Shown: positions 1 through 6,609 of the stretch, in pieces
Numbering within the stretch: the first letter of the stretch is position 1
How the letters are laid out: each line of letters opens with the position of its first letter
Assembly (NCBI GenBank): GCA_016206725.1
Contig: JACQRA010000079.1
Coordinates: 1-9,432, forward strand
Length of the DNA stretch: 9,432 bases
Direction of reading: 5' to 3'
Source: Candidatus Omnitrophota bacterium
GTDB taxonomy: Bacteria > Omnitrophota > Gorgyraeia > Aquiviventales > Aquiviventaceae
Program-made: the position numbers and the translations under genes
Notes under the pieces: model-generated
Databases searched by the model: none
Seen by the model: the letters and a program-made list of their open reading frames with translations, nothing else
Told to the model about the DNA's origin: nothing

Positions 1-801
1 GGGCCGGGGTGCGTGATCGAAGAGGGCGCGGTGCTGGGCGCGCGCAACAAGCTGTGGATGAACGTCTACGTCGGGCCGGGCACGACGATCGGCGATGACA
101 ACCAGATTCACATGGGCGCGGTCATCGGGCACTTGCCGCAAGACCTGGCGTTTAAGGGCGGCGAGACATTCACCAAGATCGGAAGCCGCAACACCATCCG
201 CGAATACGTCACGATCCACCGCGGCACGAAAGAAGGCACCGCCACCGAGATCGGCGACGACAACTTCTTCATGGCCAACGCGCACATCGCGCACAACTGC
301 CAGGTCGGCAACAAGGTGATCTTGGTGAACCTCGCCAGCCTGACCGGCTACTGCGTGATTGAGGACGGGGCGTTTCTCTCCGGCATGGTGGGGCTGCATC
401 AGTTTACGCGGGTGGGCAAGTTCGCCATCATCAGCGCCCTCTCCGCCGTCAACAAGGACGTGCCGCCCTACATGCTCTGCGGTGGAAGGCCGGCGGTCAT
501 CCAAGGGCTGAACGTGATTGGGATGCGCCGCGCGGGGTTCCCACCGGCCGTCCGCGAGGATATTAAACACGCCTACAAGCTGCTCTACCGCTCAGGCCTG
601 AACGTCTCGAACGCCCTCGAAACCATCGAGCGGGAGTGCAAGACACCGGAAGTTCGGCAGCTCCTCGACTTCGTCAACGCGTCGTCCCGTGGCATCTGCG
701 CTGGCATCTCCGGCGACGCGGTCGACGGTGGCGACGAATCCATTCTTCCCCGGAAAACCCTCCGAGCGTCCACCCAGCGAGAATCCCCCGCCCCTTTGTA
801 A
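1..801 (+). CDS. lpxA: UDP-N-acetylglucosamine acyltransferase LpxA (5'-truncated by window edge)
   Basis: LpxA transfers a 3-hydroxyacyl chain from acyl carrier protein to UDP-GlcNAc, the first step of lipid A synthesis, in the cytoplasm. The reading frame is open from base 1. The GTG at 13 is internal: by comparison with the E. coli protein as I remember it, about 27 N-terminal residues lie before the window. Visible signs are hexapeptide repeats of a left-handed beta-helix (such as VGPGTTIGDDN and FTKIGSRN), the family signature PQDL at the start of the insertion loop, IREYVTIHRGT, and NAHIAHNC. The second His of NAHIAHNC (codon 292-294) matches the catalytic His125 of E. coli LpxA. LHQF, DVPPYM and GLNVIGMRRAGF follow, then the C-terminal helical region YKLLYRSGLN. 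Most LpxA proteins end soon after a motif like SSRGIC; here about 35 residues of unconserved, Ser/Arg/Pro-rich tail follow before TAA at 799. No co-directional gene is coupled downstream, so this is probably the last gene of its unit. Confidence 0.95.
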   Translation, partial: GPGCVIEEGAVLGARNKLWMNVYVGPGTTIGDDNQIHMGAVIGHLPQDLAFKGGETFTKIGSRNTIREYVTIHRGTKEGTATEIGDDNFFMANAHIAHNCQVGNKVILVNLASLTGYCVIEDGAFLSGMVGLHQFTRVGKFAIISALSAVNKDVPPYMLCGGRPAVIQGLNVIGMRRAGFPPAVREDIKHAYKLLYRSGLNVSNALETIERECKTPEVRQLLDFVNASSRGICAGISGDAVDGGDESILPRKTLRASTQRESPAPL

Positions 802-820
802 GAAATTTTTCCCCCCACCC

Positions 821-850
821 TTGTTGCCGGTCATCTGGGTCAGGTAGACT
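821..850 (+). promoter_or_regulatory. Weak candidate promoter upstream of the c-di-GMP riboswitch
   Basis: TTGTTG (821-826) and TAGACT (845-850) are separated by 18 bases, which is acceptable sigma-70 geometry. The hexamers match the consensus only 3/6 and 4/6. A start near 857 would place the aptamer about 30 bases into the transcript, as expected. The rest of 802-888 shows no gene and no terminator for lpxA, only a T-run and C-run at 806-820 without a stem. Read-through from lpxA or an alternative sigma factor is equally possible. Confidence 0.25.
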
Positions 851-889
851 TCTGACTGTGCACGTGACCGAGCGCTCTTTGACGAGCAT

Positions 890-975
890 CTGATCTGAAA
901 AAGGCAAACCACGCGTAAGCGTGGGGCGCAAAGCTACAGGGTCCAGCGCATGCTGGATAGCCAGTTGCCGGATAT
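890..975 (+). promoter_or_regulatory. Cyclic di-GMP-I (GEMM-I) riboswitch aptamer
   Basis: This RNA element binds the second messenger c-di-GMP and controls the downstream secreted protease gene. The conserved core is present in order: GGCAAACC (903-910), a hairpin CCACGC-GUAA-GCGUGG (909-924) with a GNRA tetraloop, GGCGCAAAG (925-933), a second stem (GCUA 933-936 with UAGC 958-961; UCCAG 942-946 with CUGGA 953-957) with an asymmetric purine-rich internal loop, then AGCC and GUUGCCG (959-970). The residue equivalent to Vc2 G20, just before GCAAACC, is G. That favours c-di-GMP over the 3',3'-cGAMP-type variants, which carry A there. The outer P1 helix is short and weak (AUCU 893-896 with GGAU 970-973), so the exact ends are uncertain. 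Identification rests on recognised consensus and pairing, not on a covariance search. Confidence 0.88.
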
Positions 976-1006
976 CGAGGACGGCGTAAGCCGGACTCAG
1001 GACCCT
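938..1006 (+). promoter_or_regulatory. Candidate antiterminator of the riboswitch expression platform
   Basis: AGGGUCC (938-944), inside the second aptamer stem, is perfectly complementary over 7 bp to GGACCCU (1000-1006). GGACCCU includes the first four bases of the terminator's 5' arm. Forming this pairing would break both the aptamer stem (942-944 are in UCCAG) and the terminator. Ligand binding, which stabilises the aptamer, should therefore release the terminator, making an OFF switch. A small hairpin CGGC-GUAA-GCCG (982-993) lies between the two partners. The mechanism is inferred from complementarity only. Confidence 0.45.
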
Positions 1007-1035
1007 TGCCGAGCAGTGCGCGGCAAGGGTTTTTT
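1003..1035 (+). terminator. Rho-independent terminator between the c-di-GMP aptamer and the protease gene
   Basis: A perfect 9-bp stem CCCUUGCCG (1003-1011) / CGGCAAGGG (1021-1029) with a 9-base loop is followed at once by six T residues (1030-1035). It lies 14 bases before the AAGGAG ribosome binding site of the next gene. That is where a transcription-attenuating riboswitch platform belongs, rather than the end of lpxA 200 bases upstream. Confidence 0.9.
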
Positions 1036-1064
1036 GTTGCACAGAGAACAAGGAGCCCTCAGAC

Positions 1065-4000
1065 ATGCGTGGCCAACGCCAGGCGTGGTGGCTTGTCACT
1101 GGGGTGGCGTTGATCTTAGGCGGGGGAACCGTCGCCTGGGCGATGGTCGATGAACGGCCAGACGCAGGTTCATCGTCTCCCGTTCGAGTGACCGACAGGG
1201 CTCGCAAACCCCGCGCCGTTCCCGGGGAATTGCTGGTGAAGTTCAAGCCCAGCCTCACGCAGTGCGCCCACTGTCTCCTGAGTCAGCAGCGACGTTTTGC
1301 CTCCGCGGTGACCGGCGCGTCGGACTCGCTCGACCAACTCAATGCCCGTTTTAACGTTCGAGGGGCTCGCAGCGTGTTCGTGCAGCGGCATCACCTCTCG
1401 ACGGCCCAGGCGCAGGTCATGGAAGCGCAGCGGGCTGCAAAGCTGGCTGTGCGGGATCGTTCCCTGGCGGCCAGGAGCGCAGGCGCCCAGCGGCCGGACC
1501 TGACCAACACCTACGTCCTGGAGCTGGCGAAGGACACCCCCGTGGAAGAGGCCGCCGCCGCCTATCGGGCGGATCCGCATGTCGCCTACGCCGAGCCCAA
1601 CTACCTCCGGACGGCCCAGGACTTCCCCCGAAGCCTCCCAGACGACACGTATGTGGACCCCAACCACAGTCGGGCCTGGTCAACGGGCGCTTGGGGCCAA
1701 GCCCACGAAGATCTCTGGGGCGCGAAGACCCTCCAAGCTGATCGAGCCTGGGCGCTCACCCAAGGGGAAGGGGTTGTGGTGGCCGTCATCGATAGCGGGG
1801 TTGACTACCTCCATAACGACCTGGCGCCCAACATCTGGACCAATCCCGGCGAAATCCCCGACAATCGGCTCGATGATGACGGCAACGGCTTCATTGACGA
1901 TGTGCGGGGCTGGGATTTTGTCTCCAATGACGCCGATCCGATGGATGACAACGGCCATGGCACCCATGTCGCGGGCACGATTGCCGCAGTGGGAAACAAC
2001 ACCTATGGGATCATCGGGGTCGCCCCCAAAGCCAAGATCATGCCCGTCAAGTTCTTGGACGCTGGGGGCGGGGGACCAGATGCCGACGCCGCAGCGGCTG
2101 TGCGGTATGCCGTCGATGCCGGGGCGGCGGTGCTCAACAATTCCTGGGGCGGTCCGGGAGACTCTCTGACATTGCGCGAGGCCTTTGCGTATGCGGCGGC
2201 GAGCGGGGCCCTCAGTGTGGCGGCGGCTGGCAACGACGGCACCGATGCCGATTGGCTCGTGTTTGCGCCAGCGAGCTTTGAGACGCTTCTCTCGGTCGCG
2301 GCGGTGGACATCGCGGATCGACGCTGCGATTTCTCCAACTGGGGGATGTCCGTGGACGTCTCGGCTCCCGGGGGCGGAAGCCGCAGCACCGATGGGACCA
2401 ACCTCTTGGGCGCCAACATCCTCTCCATGCGATCCAATAATCGTGGACTTCCTACCGGGAATCCGCAGTTAGTCGTCGGAAGCGAGTTTTATCGGGCGCG
2501 CGGCACCTCGATGGCGTGTCCCCATGCCGCCGGCGTGGCGGCGCTGCTGTTCAGCAAATATCCGAGCGAGTCCCTCGAGGCGATCCGCGGTCGGCTCTTG
2601 GCCGGGACTCAACCGATCGATGCGTTCAACCCCGATGATGGAGGTCTCCTGGGGGCCGGCCGGCTTGATGCCTACCAGGCGCTGACCCTCGCTCCCCAGC
2701 CGGTTCTCACGATCGAGTCTATCCAGTACGATCCCCTGATTCCCGGCCGATCGGTCAACATGACGATCACGTTGCGGGACAGGGGACAGCCGGCCAGCGG
2801 TGTCGTGGCGACGCTGACCACCAGCAGCCCCTCTGTGACCTTTCAGAGGTCAACGGTCAGCTACGGCGACATCGCGGTAGGGGAGACCAAAGGGAACGAC
2901 GCCGCGCCGTTTCTCCTGACCGTGCTCCCCAACACGCCGCTTGGAACCGTGCTCCCGTTTACGCTGACACTCTCGGCCTCGGGAACGACCACCACGCGAA
3001 TGTTCACCCGCCGCGTCACGCTGTTTGCGGCTGCGTTGACCCCGTCTGGCCTGCCGTTGAATGAGATGGCCACCCTCCACACGAACCTGGGAGATGTCGA
3101 CAACGACGGAGACCTCGACGCGTTCGTCATCGACCACGATTCCGGGCAGTTGTTCCGGAATAACGGAGACGGCACATTCACCGGGGTGGACCCGAAGGTC
3201 ACGGGCGTCCTGTTGCACTACGCCTCGGTCTTTTTGGATGTTGACAATGACGGGGATCAAGATTTGTTCGTCACCGGAGAAGCCGGCCGCCTGTTTCTCA
3301 ATCAGGGCGACGGGACCTTTACGGATTTCAGCGTCCCCAGCGGGCTGGGCGGCGTCCGGTCGTACCAGGTGGTTGCCGTGGACTACAACAAGGATGGCTG
3401 GGTCGATCTGGTGGATGGCGACGTCTATAAGAATAACGGGGACCGCACGTTCACCCAGGTGACGGCGCAAGCCGGGTTGCCGGGAGCGATCACCTGGGAC
3501 GGCGGATTCCTCGCGGCGTTCGACTACGATAACGACGGCGATCAGGACATCATGGTCGGGGGCCGCTTCTACCGCAACAACGGGAGCGGGGCCTTTGCGG
3601 TGTCGCTGACCGCCGCCCAACTTGTGCAACTGTCCCCTCCGTGGCCTGCCCTGCTGCCTGATAGTGGGGCGGCGGTCGGCGATTATAACAATGATGGAGC
3701 CCAGGATGTGTTCATGACGGGCATGGCGTATGACCCCGCCCACTGCTTTGTGAATGACTGCCCCGCCGTCAGGTGGATGGCGTTGTGCAAGAACAACGGC
3801 AACGGCACCTATACTCCGGTCACCGGAGCCGGCCTCTCGAAGCCAGGCGCCGGGACGTTTTACGGGACGCAATTCTTGGATTACGACCACGACGGCGACC
3901 TCGACTTGTATATGGTGAATGGGGGCGAGATCAATATGACCACCGGCCTACCAGGCGTCTCGCACAATTTCGTGTGGCGCAATAACGGGGACGACACCTT

Positions 4001-4919
4001 CACCGAGGTGACGGAGTACGTGGCGCCGTGGGAACTCCGGCCCTGGCCAGGCGCCTCGGCCGCCGCCGTGGGCGACCAGGATAACAACGGCACGCTGGAC
4101 TTCATCGCGCCTGGAAGTCTGGTGTTTATGACGCGGGGAGCGCTCTTGAACAACGTCGCGGCCATCAACTCGCACTGGCTGAAGATCAAGCTGCGGGGGA
4201 CCACAAGCGCTCGGGACGCCTACGGAGCCCGCGTGTCCGTTAAGACCGGGGCTCGCACGCAGGTCCGCGAGGCACAGAGCGCTTCCTCGGTGGCGCAGCC
4301 TCACTTCGGGATCGGAGCCTCGACGCTCATTGACGCCGTTGAAATTCGATGGCCCAGCGGCATCGTCAACATCCTCCGCAACGTTCCGGCCGATCAAGTG
4401 CTCACCGTGACGGAGAAAGCCAATCGGCCGCCCGTGTTCACCCCCATCAATCGGCAAGCCGTCTTCGAATCAAGGGCGCTGACCTTTCGCATCCAAGCGA
4501 CTGATCCAGACGGGGATTCCCTCACCTACACGGTTGATGCCGGCACCGTGCCGGCCGGGGCAACCTTGAGCAACCAGACGTTCCGTTGGCAAACAGATTT
4601 CTTTGTGGTGCCCGGCCGCGAGCGCAACTCCAGAATCATGCCCGTGACGTTTTACGTCACGGATGGGACGGAGACGGTGCCGCTGACGGTGGACATCGAA
4701 GTCCATAACATGGACATCGATGTCAACCGGGACGGCGCGATTAATGCCCTGGACCAGACCGTGACGGGGCAGGCGGCCTCGGGCCTCATCTCGGATGACG
4801 CGATCCGGACGCGCGCTGATTTTAATCGAAGCGGTTCGGTCACGACGACCGATTGGGTGTGGTCCGGGATCGTGGTGAAGTTCTTCAAAACGCGCCCCCC
4901 GTCGTTCCAGAGACGATAA
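1065..4919 (+). CDS. Secreted subtilisin-like serine protease with FG-GAP/VCBS repeats, ASPIC/UnbV and dockerin-like domains
   Basis: This is a 1284-residue exported peptidase of the S8 (subtilase) family. The start is ATG 1065, with AAGGAG (1050-1055) 9 bases upstream. Domains in order: (1) signal peptide, residues 1-26, a basic start then a hydrophobic core ending AWA. (2) Propeptide, about 52-180, opening VPGELLVKFK and closing VAYAEPNY, the style of fervidolysin-like subtilases, which is removed on maturation. (3) Catalytic domain, about 225-543, with Asp243 (VIDSG), His298 (HGTHVAG), oxyanion Asn390 (AAGNDG) and Ser482 (GTSMACPHAAG), all intact. An Asp-rich calcium-type loop (DDDGNGFIDD) sits between Asp and His. 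(4) Ig-like beta domain, about 550-650. (5) Seven FG-GAP/VCBS repeats with loops like DVDNDGDLD at residues 677, 725, 773, 820, 873, 939 and 1004, most followed by a NNGDGTF-type strand; seven suggests one beta-propeller. (6) ASPIC/UnbV domain, about 1037-1117 (YGARV, HFGIG, EIRWPSG). (7) Ig/cadherin-like domain, about 1120-1217. (8) Dockerin-like pair of calcium loops, at 1219-1230 and 1252-1263. There is no sortase motif, PEP-CTERM or autotransporter barrel. Substrate unknown. Expression is probably set by c-di-GMP through the upstream riboswitch and terminator. Confidence 0.93.
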   Translation: MRGQRQAWWLVTGVALILGGGTVAWAMVDERPDAGSSSPVRVTDRARKPRAVPGELLVKFKPSLTQCAHCLLSQQRRFASAVTGASDSLDQLNARFNVRGARSVFVQRHHLSTAQAQVMEAQRAAKLAVRDRSLAARSAGAQRPDLTNTYVLELAKDTPVEEAAAAYRADPHVAYAEPNYLRTAQDFPRSLPDDTYVDPNHSRAWSTGAWGQAHEDLWGAKTLQADRAWALTQGEGVVVAVIDSGVDYLHNDLAPNIWTNPGEIPDNRLDDDGNGFIDDVRGWDFVSNDADPMDDNGHGTHVAGTIAAVGNNTYGIIGVAPKAKIMPVKFLDAGGGGPDADAAAAVRYAVDAGAAVLNNSWGGPGDSLTLREAFAYAAASGALSVAAAGNDGTDADWLVFAPASFETLLSVAAVDIADRRCDFSNWGMSVDVSAPGGGSRSTDGTNLLGANILSMRSNNRGLPTGNPQLVVGSEFYRARGTSMACPHAAGVAALLFSKYPSESLEAIRGRLLAGTQPIDAFNPDDGGLLGAGRLDAYQALTLAPQPVLTIESIQYDPLIPGRSVNMTITLRDRGQPASGVVATLTTSSPSVTFQRSTVSYGDIAVGETKGNDAAPFLLTVLPNTPLGTVLPFTLTLSASGTTTTRMFTRRVTLFAAALTPSGLPLNEMATLHTNLGDVDNDGDLDAFVIDHDSGQLFRNNGDGTFTGVDPKVTGVLLHYASVFLDVDNDGDQDLFVTGEAGRLFLNQGDGTFTDFSVPSGLGGVRSYQVVAVDYNKDGWVDLVDGDVYKNNGDRTFTQVTAQAGLPGAITWDGGFLAAFDYDNDGDQDIMVGGRFYRNNGSGAFAVSLTAAQLVQLSPPWPALLPDSGAAVGDYNNDGAQDVFMTGMAYDPAHCFVNDCPAVRWMALCKNNGNGTYTPVTGAGLSKPGAGTFYGTQFLDYDHDGDLDLYMVNGGEINMTTGLPGVSHNFVWRNNGDDTFTEVTEYVAPWELRPWPGASAAAVGDQDNNGTLDFIAPGSLVFMTRGALLNNVAAINSHWLKIKLRGTTSARDAYGARVSVKTGARTQVREAQSASSVAQPHFGIGASTLIDAVEIRWPSGIVNILRNVPADQVLTVTEKANRPPVFTPINRQAVFESRALTFRIQATDPDGDSLTYTVDAGTVPAGATLSNQTFRWQTDFFVVPGRERNSRIMPVTFYVTDGTETVPLTVDIEVHNMDIDVNRDGAINALDQTVTGQAASGLISDDAIRTRADFNRSGSVTTTDWVWSGIVVKFFKTRPPSFQRR

Positions 4920-4924
4920 TTGAC

Positions 4925-4953
4925 TTGACCAGCAGGCATTCTCCCGCTATACT
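4925..4953 (+). promoter_or_regulatory. Sigma-70-type promoter of the pyr operon
   Basis: TTGACC (4925-4930) and TATACT (4948-4953) are spaced by an ideal 17 bases and match the consensus 5/6 each. A second overlapping TTGACT at 4920-4925 would give a 22-base spacer and is less likely to be used. Transcription should start near 4960, leaving a leader of about 44 nt before pyrR. The promoter begins at or just after the stop codon of the protease gene. I see no terminator with a U-tract between that stop and the promoter. Confidence 0.8.
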
Positions 4954-4966
4954 GAGCGTTGTTCGG

Positions 4967-4998
4967 CCTTTAAACCTCGTCCTGAGAGACGGGAAAGG
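4967..4998 (+). promoter_or_regulatory. Putative PyrR RNA-binding loop overlapping the pyrR ribosome binding site
   Basis: The leader folds into a hairpin with the layout known for PyrR binding loops. The lower stem is CCUUU (4967-4971) with AAAGG (4994-4998). There is a purine-rich 5'-side bulge AAAC (4972-4975). The upper stem is CUCGUC (4976-4981) with GACGGG (4988-4993), including one G-U pair. The hexaloop CUGAGA (4982-4987) matches the published CNGNGA loop consensus. The 3' lower strand runs into GGGAG, the only purine-rich Shine-Dalgarno-like stretch before ATG 5004. UMP-bound PyrR would therefore hide the ribosome binding site. Translational repression by PyrR is known in mycobacteria; its use here is inferred. 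Confidence 0.72.
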
Positions 4999-5003
4999 GA
5001 GCG

Positions 5004-5630
5004 ATGTCCGCACAATCCTCTTCCAAATCAGAACAGCTCCGAGTCCCAGCCGGAGCTATTTTTGTGCCTGCCTCCGCTCGCGAGAAAGCCAAGCTTCTTG
5101 ACGAGGACGCCATCCGGCGCGCGCTGGTGCGCATCGCCCACGAGATCATCGAGCACAACAAGGGAACCGACCGGCTCGCCTTGATCGGGATTCGGACCCG
5201 CGGGGCGGTCCTCGCGCAGCGGTTGGCGAAGGAAATTGAAACGATCGAGCGCAAGCCCCCGACGGTCGGCGCGCTGGACATCACGCTCTACCGCGATGAC
5301 CTCTCTCGCATCGCGCCCAATCCCGTCGTGCGCGCGACCGACATTTCCTTCGACATCACCGACCTGCGCCTCGTGCTGGTGGACGATGTGCTCTTTACCG
5401 GGCGCACGATCCGCGCCGCGCTGGATGCCCTCATCGATCTCGGACGGCCTGTGGCCATTCAGTTGGCGGTGTTGGTGGATCGCGGCCATCGGGATCTGCC
5501 GATCCGCGCCGACTACGTCGGCAAGAACATTCCCACGAGCCTGAAAGAGCGGGTGGAGGTTCGGCTGCAGGAAACCGACGGCAAAGACGAAGTGATCATT
5601 TTCGGCGCAGAGGAGGCTTCAAATGCCTGA
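5004..5630 (+). CDS. pyrR: Bifunctional pyr operon RNA-binding regulator / uracil phosphoribosyltransferase PyrR
   Basis: PyrR binds pyr mRNA when UMP is plentiful and can also convert uracil plus PRPP to UMP. The 208-residue protein is a type I phosphoribosyltransferase. LLDEDAIRRALVRIAHEI is the typical N-terminal helix, LIGIRTRGAVLAQRL follows, and the PRPP loop VLVDDVLFTGRTI covers about residues 124-136 with Asp127-Asp128. The family is usually near 180 residues, so the annotated ATG gives an N-terminal extension of about 25. An in-frame GTG at 5064, preceded by GGAG (5052-5055) with 8-base spacing, is a plausible alternative start and would give a protein of normal length. I keep ATG 5004 because GGGAG precedes it and the leader hairpin abuts it, although that spacing is short (2-4 bases). 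It is the first gene of the operon and overlaps pyrB by 8 bases. Confidence 0.93.
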   Translation: MSAQSSSKSEQLRVPAGAIFVPASAREKAKLLDEDAIRRALVRIAHEIIEHNKGTDRLALIGIRTRGAVLAQRLAKEIETIERKPPTVGALDITLYRDDLSRIAPNPVVRATDISFDITDLRLVLVDDVLFTGRTIRAALDALIDLGRPVAIQLAVLVDRGHRDLPIRADYVGKNIPTSLKERVEVRLQETDGKDEVIIFGAEEASNA

Positions 5631-6609
5631 CACTGCCGTGATCGCTCCTGAGGCGGTTCAGACGGCCCAGTGGACGAAGAAGGACCTGCTCGGTCTGCGG
5701 GAGCTCTCCGCCGACGAGATCCGCCTGTTGCTGGCCACCGCCGAGTCGTTCCGTGAAATTTCCCTGCGGCCGATCAAGAAAGTTCCCGCGCTGCGGGGAA
5801 AGACCGTGGTGAATCTGTTCTTTGAGCCGAGCACCCGCACGCGCACCTCCTTCGAGCTGGCCGCCAAACGGCTCTCTGCGGATATCCTCAACATCGCAGC
5901 TTCCACCTCGAGCATGACGAAAGGCGAGACCATTCTCGATACGATCAAAAATCTCGAGGCCCTCAAGGTGGACATCATCGTCATTCGCCATGCAGCGGCC
6001 GGGGTTCCGCAGATGATCGCGCGACACGCCCGCGCCTCGGTGATCAACGCCGGCGACGGCGCCCATGAGCACCCGACGCAAGCCTTGCTCGATCTGCTGA
6101 CCATCCAGGAGAAAAAGGGACGGATTGAGGGCCTCCAGGTGACGATCCTCGGCGACCTGGCCCACTCCCGCGTGGCGCGATCAAACATCTGGGGTTTGAC
6201 GAAACTTGGCGCTCCGGTGACGGTCTGCGGGCCGCCGACGTTGATGCCGGCGCAGATGGAACAGTTAGGGGTCACTGTGACGTTTGACGTCAACGAGGCG
6301 ATTCGCCATGCGGATGTCCTGATGCTGCTGCGCATCCAGCACGAGCGGCAAGAAGTCACACTGGTGCCGAGCCTTCGGGAGTATCGACTGCGATACGGGA
6401 TTGACCGAGATCGGCTCAAGTTCGCCAAACCGGATGTATTGATCATGCATCCTGGGCCGATCAATCGAGGCGTTGAGATTGACTCCAGCGTGGCGGACGG
6501 GCCTCACTCGGTGATTTTGGATCAGGTGACCAACGGGGTGGCGGTGCGGATGGCGGCGTTGTATCTGGTTGCCGGCGCGTCCAATGGCGGGGGAGCGGCC
6601 GATGAGTAA
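5623..6609 (+). CDS. pyrB: Aspartate carbamoyltransferase catalytic subunit PyrB
   Basis: PyrB condenses carbamoyl phosphate with aspartate to give carbamoyl aspartate, the committed step of pyrimidine synthesis. The 328-residue length is slightly above the usual 300-310, mostly from an N-terminal extension of about 20 residues. The carbamoyl-phosphate loop FFEPSTRTRTSF is at residues 66-77 (Ser70-Thr71-Arg72-Thr73). HPTQALLDLLTI begins at His150, LRIQHERQ marks the aspartate domain, and MHPGPINRGVE (His276) is the C-terminal active-site loop. ATG 5623 lies inside the end of pyrR, with GGAGG (5612-5616) 6 bases upstream, so it is probably translationally coupled. No pyrI regulatory subunit is present. 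Adjacency to a class I dihydroorotase suggests a PyrB-PyrC complex of the Aquifex type, which is an inference. Confidence 0.97.
   Translation: MPDTAVIAPEAVQTAQWTKKDLLGLRELSADEIRLLLATAESFREISLRPIKKVPALRGKTVVNLFFEPSTRTRTSFELAAKRLSADILNIAASTSSMTKGETILDTIKNLEALKVDIIVIRHAAAGVPQMIARHARASVINAGDGAHEHPTQALLDLLTIQEKKGRIEGLQVTILGDLAHSRVARSNIWGLTKLGAPVTVCGPPTLMPAQMEQLGVTVTFDVNEAIRHADVLMLLRIQHERQEVTLVPSLREYRLRYGIDRDRLKFAKPDVLIMHPGPINRGVEIDSSVADGPHSVILDQVTNGVAVRMAALYLVAGASNGGGAADE

Noticed and set aside
879..907. TTGACG at 879-884 as a promoter -35 box
   Set aside because: The matching -10 would fall inside the riboswitch aptamer, so the aptamer could not be transcribed whole.
950..1153. 67-codon + strand open frame starting inside the aptamer
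   Set aside because: It would run through the aptamer and terminator and overlap the protease start in another frame, with no ribosome binding site. The RNA structure explains the sequence.
674..1258. 194-codon minus-strand open frame across the lpxA end and the riboswitch
   Set aside because: It crosses a structured regulatory region with strong + strand signals and has no recognisable protein features.
1263..1274. CxxC pair (Cys67, Cys70) in the protease propeptide as a metal or redox site
   Set aside because: It is a single isolated motif in a region normally cleaved off, with no partner cysteines nearby. Too little to support a function.
2850..3890. 346-codon open frame on the minus strand
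   Set aside because: It lies antisense to the repetitive, GC-rich FG-GAP region. Its Val/Ile/Arg/Asp-rich product mirrors the repeat codons, and the + strand protein has clear domains.
4900..4915. CGTC...GACG hairpin resembling the PyrR loop at the end of the protease gene
   Set aside because: The loop is eight bases without the CNGNGA pattern, it lies upstream of the pyr promoter, and it has no U-tract. It is probably coincidence.
6569..6601. Upstream extension of pyrC
   Set aside because: Non-ATG start without a Shine-Dalgarno sequence. ATG 6602 has GGGGGAG at 6-base spacing and gives a normal family N-terminus.
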